64,000 nucleotides of DNA, taken from positions 124,001 through 188,000 of the forward strand of contig CAWCPM010000008.1 in assembly GCA_963797565.1 (NCBI GenBank). The letters are read 5' to 3'. The translations under genes were made by a program, and so were the position numbers. Source of the stretch: JAICYJ01 sp963797565 (GTDB taxonomy: Bacteria; Actinomycetota; Thermoleophilia; Gaiellales; JAICJC01). Below, piece by piece: positions 42,500 to 51,598 of the stretch; the stretch's first letter is position 1; each line of letters begins with the position of its first letter. The notes under the pieces are model-generated. The model was not told where the DNA came from, searched no databases, and was given only the letters and a program-made list of their open reading frames with translations.

Positions 42500-44038
42500 T
42501 CAGCGTACGGAGTTGACGATCTCGGCGGAGAGGCTCGGATACTGGGCCAGGAACTCCGCCCGCTCCGCCTTCAGCCGCTCCACCCGCTGCCGGTACTCGT
42601 CGCCGCGGCCCGTCGCCTCGTAGAGCCGTCGCGGCTGCAGCAGGTCGATGTCGGAGGCGTCGATGCCCGGCACGTGCGAGGCCACCTTGTAGCCGAAGTC
42701 GGGGTCGACCTCCCACTCGATGGTGCCCTCGGCGATGGCCTTGACGATGGCTGAGGAGTGGGGGATCCGCACCTTCTTCGAGCCGCTCTCGCTCTCGGGC
42801 CCGCCCACGCGGCCGGTGTTCATGATGTACACGTCGATCGGATGCTGCTCGAGCAGCTCCAGGAAACGGTTGCCCTGGCCGTCGTGGTGCATCGGGAAGA
42901 ACGGGTTCGTGCCCGGCACGCGCAGGAACACGCCCTCCTCGTCCTTGCCGCCGGCGGCCGTCCCGGTGGTCTCGCCGAGCATGAAGAAGGCGGCTGCCTG
43001 CGGGCCCTCCAGCCTGGCGACGGCCGGGATCACGTTCTCGTTGCGGTTCAGCACCAGCAGGAAGTCGGCCTGTTCGATGGAGGACGCCTCGGCCGCCTCG
43101 ATGTCCGCGAACGAGAACACGGCGCGGCCGTTCTTGGTGTAGCTCTCGTCGAAGAAGTCGACGACGCCGTGGTCGTTCTGGCTGACGTTCTCGAGGTAGG
43201 CGCTTGGCTTTGTGACCGCGCCGTGGATGGTCGGCTCGTCCTTGGGGTTGAGCGCGAAGGTCTTGGCGAAGCAGCCGGCCTCGGTGGCCGAGATCGACCC
43301 GTCCGGCCACCAGGCGACGAAGTCGTCCTGCACCGGGAGCGATCCGTTCTGCCGGGTGAACGTGGTGGTGGTCTTGCCGGTGCCGGACAGCCCCACGATC
43401 AGGCCGGTCTTGACGCCGGCGTCGGTCGGGATCATCTTGCAGCCGGCGTGCAGCGCCAGGCCGCCTCGTTCGAAGACGAGGTGGTTCCACATGCGCAGGC
43501 CGCCCTTCTTCGACTCGCCGAAGTAGTCGGAGTTGAAGACGCGGGTGACGTAGAGGTCGAGGTTGACCGCGATCAGGCGATCGTCCGGGTAGCCGGGCAC
43601 GGACAGGTTGGGCGTGTAGATCACCAGCAGCTCCGGCTCGAACTCGCCGGACTCGGGATCGTGGAAGTAGAGGACATCCTGCATGCCCGCGATGTTGGCG
43701 TTGGCGGCCTCGACGTAGAGGCGGGCCGGTACGCGGCGCTCGGCGGTGTCGCCGATGTAGCCGTCGACCACGATCATCTCCTGGTCGGCGATGTAGGCGT
43801 TCTGGAGCTCGGTCACCCGCTGCCACTCGTCGCGGTCGATGGCCTGGTGCGGATACGAATCGGGGTCGTCGGCGACGATGAAGGTGCTGCCCTTGGAGCG
43901 GGCCAGCACCTGCGTCTGGACGTTGGGCGCGCCGTACTCGGTGGGGCGCGCGGTGGGCATGGCCAGCGCTCGTCCGAGCAGCTCGGACTGCGGTAGGTCG
44001 TGGTGCACCTGCCGTGCAGCAGGCAGCGCATAGGCCAT
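42500..44038 (-). CDS. pckA: Phosphoenolpyruvate carboxykinase (ATP)
   Basis: 512 residues from the ATG at 44038, with GGAGGA about 12 bases upstream; the open frame continues to 44332 but that would run through the promoter. Kinase P-loop GLSGTGKTTTTF near 225-236, preceded by HAGCKMIPTD; LVFERGGLALHAG and FPMHHDGQGNRF are also present. Converts oxaloacetate to PEP using ATP, the entry to gluconeogenesis. The ATP-dependent type is notable because many Actinobacteria use the GTP enzyme. Divergent from the succinate dehydrogenase operon with shared regulatory DNA. Confidence 0.92.
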   Translation of the reverse strand: MAYALPAARQVHHDLPQSELLGRALAMPTARPTEYGAPNVQTQVLARSKGSTFIVADDPDSYPHQAIDRDEWQRVTELQNAYIADQEMIVVDGYIGDTAERRVPARLYVEAANANIAGMQDVLYFHDPESGEFEPELLVIYTPNLSVPGYPDDRLIAVNLDLYVTRVFNSDYFGESKKGGLRMWNHLVFERGGLALHAGCKMIPTDAGVKTGLIVGLSGTGKTTTTFTRQNGSLPVQDDFVAWWPDGSISATEAGCFAKTFALNPKDEPTIHGAVTKPSAYLENVSQNDHGVVDFFDESYTKNGRAVFSFADIEAAEASSIEQADFLLVLNRNENVIPAVARLEGPQAAAFFMLGETTGTAAGGKDEEGVFLRVPGTNPFFPMHHDGQGNRFLELLEQHPIDVYIMNTGRVGGPESESGSKKVRIPHSSAIVKAIAEGTIEWEVDPDFGYKVASHVPGIDASDIDLLQPRRLYEATGRGDEYRQRVERLKAERAEFLAQYPSLSAEIVNSVR

Positions 44039-44093
44039 CTTCGCCAACGTTCCTCCCAGGTGAGAGCGCGACGAGGCGGTCGCGCGCCCCTCC

Positions 44094-44122
44094 AGGATAC
44101 CCCAAGGTGGAGGGTTTGTCTT
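44094..44122 (-). promoter_or_regulatory. pckA: Putative pckA promoter
   Basis: On the minus strand, AAGACA (44117-44122) and TATCCT (44094-44099) are spaced exactly 17 bases, giving a start near 44087 and a 49-base leader. Each box matches consensus at four of six positions. A weak core promoter like this would fit activator dependence; tandem repeats lie immediately upstream. Confidence 0.45.
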
Positions 44123-44123
44123 T

Positions 44124-44146
44124 GCTTGTGACAAAGCTTGTAACAA
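44124..44146. promoter_or_regulatory. Tandem GCTTGTnACAA repeats upstream of pckA and sdhA
   Basis: GCTTGTGACAA (44124-44134) and GCTTGTAACAA (44136-44146), 12 bases apart, differ at one base; each contains the palindrome TTGTnACAA. They start just upstream of the pckA -35 box, the classic location for an activator site, and may also act on the divergent sdh operon. The protein is not identified. Confidence 0.5.
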
Positions 44147-44232
44147 CGGCTTCGTACCCGCCTGGCAGCGCGGCCGGCCGGTGCGGCTTGGTAGGCTGCA
44201 GACAGCGATTCCCTCGAGCAGCGGAGGCGTTG

Positions 44233-45916
44233 ATGGTGCGTCACGACGTGGTGGTGGTCGGTGCCGGATTGGCCGGTATGCGGGCTGCCATCGAGGCATC
44301 GCGCTACGGGGTCGACGTGGGAGTGGTGTCAAAGCTGCACCCCACGCGCAGCCACTCGGGCGCCGCAGAGGGCGGGATCAACGCCGCGCTCGGCAACGCC
44401 GGCGAGGACGACCCGCAGAAGCACACCTTCTTCACCGTCAAGGGCTCCGACTACCTGGGCGACCAGGACGCGATCGCGATCATGTGCGAGGACGGGCCCG
44501 GCGACATCTACGAGCTCGAGCACATGGGCGCGATCTTCTCGCGCACCGAGGACGGCCGCATCGCCCAGCGCCCGTTCGGCGCCGGAGGCGCACCGCGCAC
44601 CTGTTACGCGGCCGACATCACCGGCCACGTGCTGCTGCACGTGCTCTACGAGCAGCTGGTGAAGAGCGGCGTCACGGTCTACGAGGAGTGGTTCGCGCTC
44701 GATCTGGTGACCGACGGAGAGCGCTGCGTCGGCGTGACGGCCTGGGATCTGGTGCGCGGCGGCGTGCAGGGCGTGGAGGCGTCGGCGGTGATCATGGCCA
44801 CCGGCGGCCTGGGGCGCATGTACCGCGGCACCACCAACGCGTACGCCTGCACCGGCGACGGCATGTCGATGGCATGGCGGGCGGGGGTGCCGCTGAAGGA
44901 CATGGAGTTCATGCAGTTCCACCCGACCACGCTCAAGTCCAACGGCGTGCTGATCACCGAGGGTGCCCGCGGCGAGGGCGGCTACCTGCGCAACAGCGAG
45001 GGCGACCGTTTCATGTTCAACTACGCCCCCAACGCCGGCGAGCTGGCCTCGCGCGACGTGGTGTCGCGCTCGGAGCAGACCGAGATCGACGAGGGCCGCG
45101 GGGTCGACGGCTGCGTGCTGCTCGACCTCACCCACCTCGGCGCCAAGCGCATCAACGAGCGCCTGCACGGCTCCCGCGAGCTGGCCATGGACTACGCCGG
45201 CGTGGATCCGATCGAGGAGCCGATCCCGGTGCGGCCGGGATCGCACTACCACATGGGCGGCATCGACACCGACGTCTGGGGGCACACCGCCATGCCCGGG
45301 CTCTATGCGGCCGGCGAGTGCGCCTGCGTGTCGGTGCACGGCGCCAACCGGCTGGGCGGCAACTCGCTCCTGGAGACGGTCGTGTTCGGCCGGCGCACCG
45401 GCGCAGCGGCCGCGCAGGACGTGCGGCGCAACGGCACCGGCGGCGTGTTCTCGCCGTCGGCGGCAGGCTCTCGCCGAGCGCAGCATCGGCCGCATGCTCG
45501 ACAAGAACGACGGCGAGCGGCCCCACGTGCTGCGCCAGGAGCTGGCCGATGCCATGTATGACAACGCCGGCATCTTCCGAACGGCCGAGGGGCTGGAGGC
45601 CTGCAAGGCGAAGGTGGAGGAGCTGCGCGAGCGCTACTCCCGCGGCGTGGTCGTGCAGGACAAGGGCCGGGACTTCAACACCGACCTGATCCAGGCGATC
45701 GAGCTGGGCTCGATGCTGGAGATGGCCGACTGCCTGGTCACCGGCGCGATCGCCCGCACCGAGAGCCGCGGCGCCCACAGCCGGCTGGACTACCCCGAGC
45801 GCGACGACGACGCCTGGCTGCGGCATACCCTGGCGTTCTACGACGACGGCCAGGTGCGCCTCGACTACCGGCCCGTCACCATCACCGAGTACGAGCCCGC
45901 CGTCCGCAGCTACTAG
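44233..45916 (+). CDS. sdhA: Succinate dehydrogenase flavoprotein subunit, interrupted by a one-base frameshift
   Basis: About 560 residues when joined. GGAGG lies five bases before the ATG. FAD fold VVVGAGLAGMRAAIEASRYG, the covalent FAD-His region PTRSHSGAAEGGINAALGN, substrate motif MQFHPTTLKSNGVLITEGAR, and SVHGANRLGGNSLLETVVFG. The frame is lost after VFSPSAAG and resumes one base out as ALAERSIGRMLDKNDGERPH. Removing one G at 45466-45467 restores it. The C-terminal part, including RTESRGAHSRLDYPERDD, is intact. It oxidises succinate to fumarate. Operon with sdhB and an HdrB-like subunit. Confidence 0.9.
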
Positions 45917-45924
45917 GAGCACGA

Positions 45925-46944
45925 GTGCAGGTAACCCTCAAGATCGAGCGCTACAACCGCGAATCCGACGAAAGCCGGCAGGAGACGTTCAGCGTGGACG
46001 TGGTCGAGGAGGCCACCCTGCTGGACGTGCTGGATGTGATCAAGGACGAGGTGGACGGGTCGCTCACCTACCGCAAGTCCTGCCGGATGGCGGTGTGCGG
46101 CTCCTGCGGCATGCGCATGGACGGCGCCGCCGTGCTGGCCTGCAAGACGCCGATGCGCCCGGTCGTCGAGGCCGGCGAGGTGCCGGTGATCTCGCCGATG
46201 GGCAACCTGCCGGTGCTGAAGGACCTGGTCGTGGACATGGAGCCGTTCTGGGAGAAGTTCCGCGCCATCAAGCCGTACCTGGACGACGGCGGCGAGGAGC
46301 CGCCGGTCAAGGAGTGGCGCGTCCAGCAGGAGGAGCTCGACCGCGTCATGACCGAGGCGCTCTGCATCCAGTGCGGCTGCTGCGTGTCGGAGTGCAACTC
46401 GATGGAGGCCGATCCCGACTTCCTCGGCCCGGCCGCCCTCGCCAAGGCAGCCCGCTTCGTGAACGACGTGCGTGACCGCGGCGGCAAGAGCCGGCTTGAG
46501 ATCTACAACGGGCCGCACGGGGTCTGGGACTGCACCCGCTGCTACTTCTGCAACCAGCGCTGTCCCAAGGGCGTGCACCCGCGAGACGCGATCGCGAAGC
46601 TGGGTGCGGCCATCTACCAGGAGGGCATGCACTCGGACGGCGGCGCGCGCCACGCGAAGGTGTTCGTGAAGTCCACGCACCAGACCGGCTACCTGCTGGA
46701 GACGCACCTGGTGCCCGAGACGGTGGGCCCCGTGAACGCGATCAAGGAGATCCCGTTCGCGCTGCGGCTGGCCCGGGCCGGCAAGGTGCCGAACCCGCTG
46801 AAGCCGCACAAGGCCAAGAAGCTGGACGAGGTGCGCAAGCTGCACAAGCTGATCGAGTCCCAGGAGCAGGCGACGCTCGAGGCCGCAAACGCCGGGCCGA
46901 CCAGACCGCCCGCCGACCCGGCACAAGCAAAGGAATCCGAGTGA
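45925..46944 (+). CDS. sdhB: Succinate dehydrogenase iron-sulfur subunit (long, type E-like)
   Basis: 339 residues, GTG start with TAGGAG upstream. Plant-type 2Fe-2S site in SCRMAVCGSCGMRMDG and a distal Cys in LACKTPM; then CIQCGCCVSECNSME and CTRCYFCNQRCPKGVHP for the other clusters. The C-terminal 80 residues (LLETHLVPETVGPVNAIKEI and a helical tail with LDEVRKLHKLIESQEQATLE) exceed the usual 230-250 residue SdhB. It carries electrons from SdhA to the next subunit, here the HdrB-like protein, which overlaps it by 4 bases (GTGA). Confidence 0.9.
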   Translation: MQVTLKIERYNRESDESRQETFSVDVVEEATLLDVLDVIKDEVDGSLTYRKSCRMAVCGSCGMRMDGAAVLACKTPMRPVVEAGEVPVISPMGNLPVLKDLVVDMEPFWEKFRAIKPYLDDGGEEPPVKEWRVQQEELDRVMTEALCIQCGCCVSECNSMEADPDFLGPAALAKAARFVNDVRDRGGKSRLEIYNGPHGVWDCTRCYFCNQRCPKGVHPRDAIAKLGAAIYQEGMHSDGGARHAKVFVKSTHQTGYLLETHLVPETVGPVNAIKEIPFALRLARAGKVPNPLKPHKAKKLDEVRKLHKLIESQEQATLEAANAGPTRPPADPAQAKESE

Positions 46945-47834
46945 AGTCAAGCTACGCCTACTACCCCGGCTGCCTCGCGAGCCTGTCGCAGAAGGAGCTC
47001 GACACCTCCACACGCGCCATCGCGGACAAGCTGGGGATGACGCTGGTCGACATCCCCGGGTTCACGTGCTGCGGCGCCGGCGACGTCCACGAGGCGCGCC
47101 CGGAGTACTACCTGCACCTGAACGCCCGCATCCTCGGCCAGGCCGAGCAGCTCGGCCAGGACACGCTGATGACGATCTGCAACGTGTGCACGCTCAACCT
47201 GCGCCAGGCCAACGCCAAGCTGCAGGCCGACCCCGAGCTGCTGGAGCGGGTCAACCGCAACCTCAAGGAGGTCGGCGCGGCGTCCTACTCGGGCGGCGTC
47301 GATGTCCGCCACCTGCTGTGGGAGATCGCGGAGGGCGAGGGCTACGAGCGGCTCAAGCAGATCGCCGAGAAGCCGCTGACCGGCATCAAGATCGCGCCGT
47401 TCTACGGCTGTCAGATCCTGCGGCCCTCGCGCCTGCTGGGATTCGAGGATCCCGACCGGCCGCAGTCGCTGGAGCGGATCATCGAGGCCTGCGGCGCGGA
47501 GGCGGTCGACTACCCGAGCAAGATCAAGTGCTGCGGGTTCCCGATCGTGCTGGCCCGCGCCGAGGTGGCGCTGGGCGAGCTGATCCAGCCTCTGGCCGAG
47601 GCCAAGGAGGCCGGTGCGGACGCGATGGTGACCCCGTGCCCGCTCTGCCACCTGTCGCTCGACGCCTGGCAGGGAAAGGCCTCACGCGAGGCCGACATGG
47701 AGTTCGACCTGCCCATCTTCCACCTCGCCCAGCTGGTCGGCGCGGCGGCCGGGCTCAGCTACGACGAGCTCCAGTTCAAGCGGCACATCGTCAAGGCCTA
47801 CCCGGTCACGGACAAGATCTACCAGGGGGTCTGA
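46941..47834 (+). CDS. sdhE: HdrB-like CCG-domain subunit of type E succinate dehydrogenase
   Basis: 297 residues with two Cys-rich CCG repeats: PGFTCCGAGDVHEARPEYY after YYPGCLASLSQKEL, and IKCCGFPIVLARAEVALGEL with VTPCPLCHLSLDAWQ. The family is that of heterodisulfide reductase subunit B and the SdhE/SdhC of Sulfolobus-type succinate dehydrogenase, where it binds an unusual Fe-S cluster and replaces the haem b anchor. No transmembrane span is seen. The gene is coupled to sdhB and no sdhC/sdhD cytochrome b gene follows; the next gene is an MFS transporter. The role as quinone-side subunit is inferred from family and context. Confidence 0.83.
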   Translation: MKSSYAYYPGCLASLSQKELDTSTRAIADKLGMTLVDIPGFTCCGAGDVHEARPEYYLHLNARILGQAEQLGQDTLMTICNVCTLNLRQANAKLQADPELLERVNRNLKEVGAASYSGGVDVRHLLWEIAEGEGYERLKQIAEKPLTGIKIAPFYGCQILRPSRLLGFEDPDRPQSLERIIEACGAEAVDYPSKIKCCGFPIVLARAEVALGELIQPLAEAKEAGADAMVTPCPLCHLSLDAWQGKASREADMEFDLPIFHLAQLVGAAAGLSYDELQFKRHIVKAYPVTDKIYQGV

Positions 47835-47871
47835 CCCCGGTGGGTTCCCGGTCTGCACGCGGAGGGGGCGC

Positions 47872-49275
47872 GTGAGCCCCAGCTACGCCGCGCTGTTCCG
47901 CTCGCCCTACCGGGCGCTGATGGTCGCCGCCCTGGGCGCCACCTTCCTGGGGTCGCTGGACGCGCTGATGGTGGTGACCGCGCTGCCCAGCGCGGCGCAG
48001 GACATCGGCGGCGTCGACCTGATCTCGCTGGCGGTCGGGGCGACGATGGTGACGATCGTGATGACGCTGCCGCTGGCCGGCGCGCTGATCGACCGCTACG
48101 GCGTGGCCCGCAGCTTCGCGATCGCCTGCGTGCTGTTCTCGGCCGCGAACGTGCTGGGCGGGCTGGCCCCGTCGATGCCGGTGGTGGCCCTGTCCCGGGG
48201 CGTGCTGGGGCTGGGCGCCGGGTTCATGTTCGCGGTGCCGCTGGGCCTGTTCGCGCTGTACGTGCCGAACGAGCTGCGCCCGCGGGCGTTCGGCCTGAAC
48301 GCGGCCATGTGGGGCGTCTCGGCCCTGATCGGGCCGGCGCTGGGCGCCGCGCTGACCGGCTCGGTGGGCTGGCGCTGGGTGTTCTGGGTGAACCTGCCCC
48401 TGATCGTGATCGTGGCCTGGGCGGCGCGCCTGGCGCTGCAGTCGCACCCCGCCCGCGAGCCCAAGCACGATGCCCAGCCGCTGAACGTCGTGGGACCGGT
48501 GCTGCTCGGCACCACCGTCCTGTTCCTGCTGGCCGCCGCGCGTGAGCCGGCCATCGCGCTGGCCGCGCTGGTGCCGGCGATCGCGTTCCTGGCGCACGAG
48601 CGCCGCACGGCGGTGCCCGTGTTCACACACCGCCCGGTGTCGATCGCCGCGAACGTGACGGCGCTTGCGGCCGGCTCCGCGTTCCTGGGCGCAGAGGTCT
48701 ACCTGCCGCTGCAGCTGCAGGTCGGATTTGGAGAGCCGGTGGCGGTGGTGGCGGTGGCGCTGGTGCTGACGACGCTCGGGTGGACGACAGGCTCGATGGT
48801 GGCGGCGCGGATCGGAGCCCCGCCCCGCGACCAGATCGTGCTGGGCTCGCTGCTGGTGTTCGTGGGCACGTTGATGATGGCGCTGCCCGCGGGCGGGGTG
48901 GTGCTGCCGATCGTGTGCTACGCCGTATCCGGCCTGGGCATGGGCATCGCCAGCCCGGCGCTGTTCGAGGTGGTGCTGGCCGACGGCGATGCCGGACGCG
49001 AGGGCAAGTCCACCTCGTCGATCCCGCTGGCGCGCCAGGTGGGAGCGGGTCTCGGCACGGCCGTGGCCGGCATCGTGTTCCTGGCCTCGTTGTCCGATCA
49101 GGCGATCAAGGCGGCCGAGCGCAAGGGAGCACACGTGCCGGCCGTGGTGCCGGCAGCGCGGCACACGTACATCGCGGCCGCGCTCTTGAGCGCGATCGGG
49201 CTGGTGGCGTGCTACTGGCTGCGGCGCGAGCCCAGCCACGCGGTGGCACCCAGCGCCGACCGCGCCGCCGCATAG
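47872..49275 (+). CDS. MFS transporter, DHA2 (EmrB/QacA) type
   Basis: 467 residues, with about 14 hydrophobic spans as in drug:H+ antiporter-2 members. N-terminal LGSLDALMVVTALPSAAQDI corresponds to the conserved start of the first spans (L-D-x-T-V-V-N-x-A-L-P). VALSRGVLGLGAGFMFAVPL and GWRWVFWVNLPLIVIV are family blocks. Probably exports a drug-like or metabolic compound. GTG start; 37 bases after the HdrB-like gene with no terminator seen. Confidence 0.83.
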   Translation: MSPSYAALFRSPYRALMVAALGATFLGSLDALMVVTALPSAAQDIGGVDLISLAVGATMVTIVMTLPLAGALIDRYGVARSFAIACVLFSAANVLGGLAPSMPVVALSRGVLGLGAGFMFAVPLGLFALYVPNELRPRAFGLNAAMWGVSALIGPALGAALTGSVGWRWVFWVNLPLIVIVAWAARLALQSHPAREPKHDAQPLNVVGPVLLGTTVLFLLAAAREPAIALAALVPAIAFLAHERRTAVPVFTHRPVSIAANVTALAAGSAFLGAEVYLPLQLQVGFGEPVAVVAVALVLTTLGWTTGSMVAARIGAPPRDQIVLGSLLVFVGTLMMALPAGGVVLPIVCYAVSGLGMGIASPALFEVVLADGDAGREGKSTSSIPLARQVGAGLGTAVAGIVFLASLSDQAIKAAERKGAHVPAVVPAARHTYIAAALLSAIGLVACYWLRREPSHAVAPSADRAAA

Positions 49276-49344
49276 CTGTCACGAGCCTCTCACAGTGCTG
49301 TCACACCGTCCGGCGTGTCCGTGATCCGTGCGACACTGACAGGC

Positions 49345-51081
49345 ATGGGCGCGGGCACTGCCACCACCGATCTCTCGGCCGACCTGCAGCGGCTGTTCGG
49401 CTTCGAGCGCTTCCGTCCGGGGCAGCGCGAGGCGATCGAGGGCACTCTGTCGGGCCGCGACGTGCTCGCGATCATGCCCACCGGCTCGGGCAAGTCGCTC
49501 TGCTACCAGCTGCCCGCCCTGCTCGGCGACGGCGTCACGCTGGTCGTCTCGCCGCTGATCGCGCTGATGCAGGACCAGTCGGCCGCGCTTCGCGCCGGCG
49601 GGCACGAGGACGTCGAGATGATCGCCTCGAGCATGACCGGCGAACAGGTGGGCGTGGCCCTCGCCCGCATTGCCGCCGGCCGCGCGCGTCTGGTCTACGT
49701 CGCCCCCGAGCGCTTCTCCAGCCGCCGCTTCCTGGACGCGATCGGCCAGGCCGACGTCGACCGCCTCGCGATCGACGAGGCGCACTGCCTGTCGGAGTGG
49801 GGGCACGACTTCCGGCCCGACTACCTGCGGCTGTCGGATGTGCGCAAGCGGCTCGGCACCCCCGCGACACTGGCTCTGACCGCGACGGCCACGCCGCGGG
49901 TCGCCCGCGACATCGTGTCCGCGCTCGAGCTGCGCGATCCGGTGATCGCGAGCACCGGCTTCGACCGCCCGAACCTGTTCCTGGAGGTGCTGCACGTCGC
50001 CGGCGAGGCCGGCAAGCCGCGCATGCTGCTGGCGCACCTGAAGGACCGCAAGCGCCTCCCGGCGGTCGTCTACTGCGGGCGCCGCAAGACCTGCGAGCAG
50101 GTGGCCGCGCACCTGCTCGGCGACGGCATCAGCGCCGCGCCGTATCACGCCGGCCTGCCCTCCCACGAGCGCACGGCCACGCTCCAGCAGTTCCTGGCCG
50201 GCGAGCTGGAGGCGGTCACCGCCACGACCGCGTTCGGCATGGGCATCGACAAGGCCGACGTGCGCTCGGTCGTGCACTGGACGATCCCGTCCTCGCCCGA
50301 GGAGTACTACCAGCAGGCGGGCCGCGCCGGCCGTGACGGCGCGCCGGCGGTCTGCACGCTGCTCTACACCGCCGCCGACAAGGGCCTGATCGCCTACTTC
50401 ATCGACCGCGCCAAGCTGACCGAGGCGCAGCTGCGATCGGTGCACGCGCTGCTGGCGGCGAATGCGGACCCGTCGGGCGTGTTCCGGGTGTCCGAGTCGG
50501 ACGTGCCCGCCGACGACCCCCGCGTCGCCGTCGCCGTGCTGGAGCGGGCCGGCGCGCTGGAGCTGTTCCCGGCCCGAAGCGGCGGCTTCTCGGGCAGGCT
50601 GGCCGAGCCATCGCTCAGCCGCCGCCACTCGGCCGCGGCGATGGTGGCGATGAAGCGCCAGCAGAACCTGCGCTGGGACCGGCTGAAGGCGATCGACCGC
50701 TACGCGGCCGGCGACAGCTGCCGCCGCGCCGCCCTGCTCGGCTACTTCGGTGACACGCCGGAGCCGCGGCCCGACGAGCTGTGCTGCGACAACCACGGCA
50801 CCCGGGCCCGCTCGCCGCTGCAGGTGGACGAGCGCGAGGCGGTGCTGCTCTGCGTGGAGGAGACCCGGGGCGCCGTCGGGCGCACGCGGCTGACCCAGAT
50901 CCTGCGCGGCGGCCGCGGCCGCGATCTGCTGGCCGCCGGCCACCACAAGATCGAGAGCCACGCCCGTCTCGCCCACCGAAACGAGGCGCAGGTGCTGGAG
51001 GTGATCGACCGGCTGATCGCCGACGGCACACTGGTGAAGACCGACGGCAGGTACCCGGTCGTGCGCCGTGCGCCGGCCTGA
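49345..51081 (+). CDS. recQ: RecQ-family ATP-dependent DNA helicase
   Basis: About 578 residues from ATG 49345 (GTG 49315 also in frame). Helicase motifs: RPGQREAIEGTLSGRDVLAI, Walker A MPTGSGKSLCYQLPAL, DEAHCLSEWGHDFRPDYL, SATATPR-equivalent TATATPRVAR, and QQAGRAGRDGAPA. The RecQ-C zinc region (YAAGDSCRRAALLGYFGDTP then CCDNH) and a winged helix follow. There is no HRDC domain, as in many short RecQ proteins. It unwinds DNA 3' to 5' in recombination and fork repair. Its stop overlaps the next start (TGATG). Confidence 0.9.
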   Translation: MGAGTATTDLSADLQRLFGFERFRPGQREAIEGTLSGRDVLAIMPTGSGKSLCYQLPALLGDGVTLVVSPLIALMQDQSAALRAGGHEDVEMIASSMTGEQVGVALARIAAGRARLVYVAPERFSSRRFLDAIGQADVDRLAIDEAHCLSEWGHDFRPDYLRLSDVRKRLGTPATLALTATATPRVARDIVSALELRDPVIASTGFDRPNLFLEVLHVAGEAGKPRMLLAHLKDRKRLPAVVYCGRRKTCEQVAAHLLGDGISAAPYHAGLPSHERTATLQQFLAGELEAVTATTAFGMGIDKADVRSVVHWTIPSSPEEYYQQAGRAGRDGAPAVCTLLYTAADKGLIAYFIDRAKLTEAQLRSVHALLAANADPSGVFRVSESDVPADDPRVAVAVLERAGALELFPARSGGFSGRLAEPSLSRRHSAAAMVAMKRQQNLRWDRLKAIDRYAAGDSCRRAALLGYFGDTPEPRPDELCCDNHGTRARSPLQVDEREAVLLCVEETRGAVGRTRLTQILRGGRGRDLLAAGHHKIESHARLAHRNEAQVLEVIDRLIADGTLVKTDGRYPVVRRAPA

Positions 51082-51533
51082 TGGAGGACGACCGGGTCAG
51101 CCGGTTCTGGGCCGCGTTCGTCGCGGCCACCGGCACGGACGGCGACCACACCGCCTGGGGGTTCGGCAATGATCCCGGGATGGCGACCGAGCTCGGCCTG
51201 CTGGTGCGCGACGGGCCGAAGCGGGCCACCGCGAGCCTGCGCTCTGCCTATGGGGACGGCGAGCCGATCCCGCGGGCCGGTGAGCTGAGCGTGATCCTCG
51301 ACGGGGAGGGCGAGCCGCTGTGCGTGATCCGCACCACCCACGTCGAGATCCGCCGCTTCGCCGATGTGGACGAGGAGTTCGCATGGACCGAGGGCGAGGG
51401 CGACCGCAGCCTCGCGTACTGGCGCGAAGCCCACGTCAGGTTCTTCACGGCCTCCGGGACGCCGCCGCAGGACGACACCGAGGTCGTCCTCGAGCGCTTC
51501 GACCTGCTCTGGCCGCTGCCGGCCGGCGGCTGA
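51081..51533 (+). CDS. ASCH domain-containing protein
   Basis: 150 residues, coupled to recQ by a one-base overlap. ASCH features: GPKRATASLRSAYGDGEPIP (the conserved K-x-AT pocket), GELSVILDGEGEPLCVIRTT, and the acidic FADVDEEFAWTEGEGDRSLA then WREAHVRFF. ASCH proteins have an RNA- or nucleoside-binding beta-barrel; some deacetylate modified nucleosides. Function here unknown. Confidence 0.82.
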   Translation: MEDDRVSRFWAAFVAATGTDGDHTAWGFGNDPGMATELGLLVRDGPKRATASLRSAYGDGEPIPRAGELSVILDGEGEPLCVIRTTHVEIRRFADVDEEFAWTEGEGDRSLAYWREAHVRFFTASGTPPQDDTEVVLERFDLLWPLPAGG

Positions 51534-51598
51534 GTCCGGCACCGTTTCGCGACCATCCGTGACCACGCCGTTGCGGCGTCCGCCGGTAGCTTGGCGAC

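Noticed and set aside
44124..44146. CRP/cAMP receptor site upstream of pckA
   Set aside because: TGTGA and TGTAA occur as direct rather than inverted repeats, so they do not form TGTGA-N6-TCACA.
45440..45480. Programmed frameshift in sdhA
   Set aside because: No slippery heptamer and no obvious stimulatory structure; four other genes show similar indels, favouring sequence error.
49276..49344. CTGTCAC direct repeats before recQ as an SOS operator
   Set aside because: Two copies only, without the actinobacterial LexA pattern; no further support.
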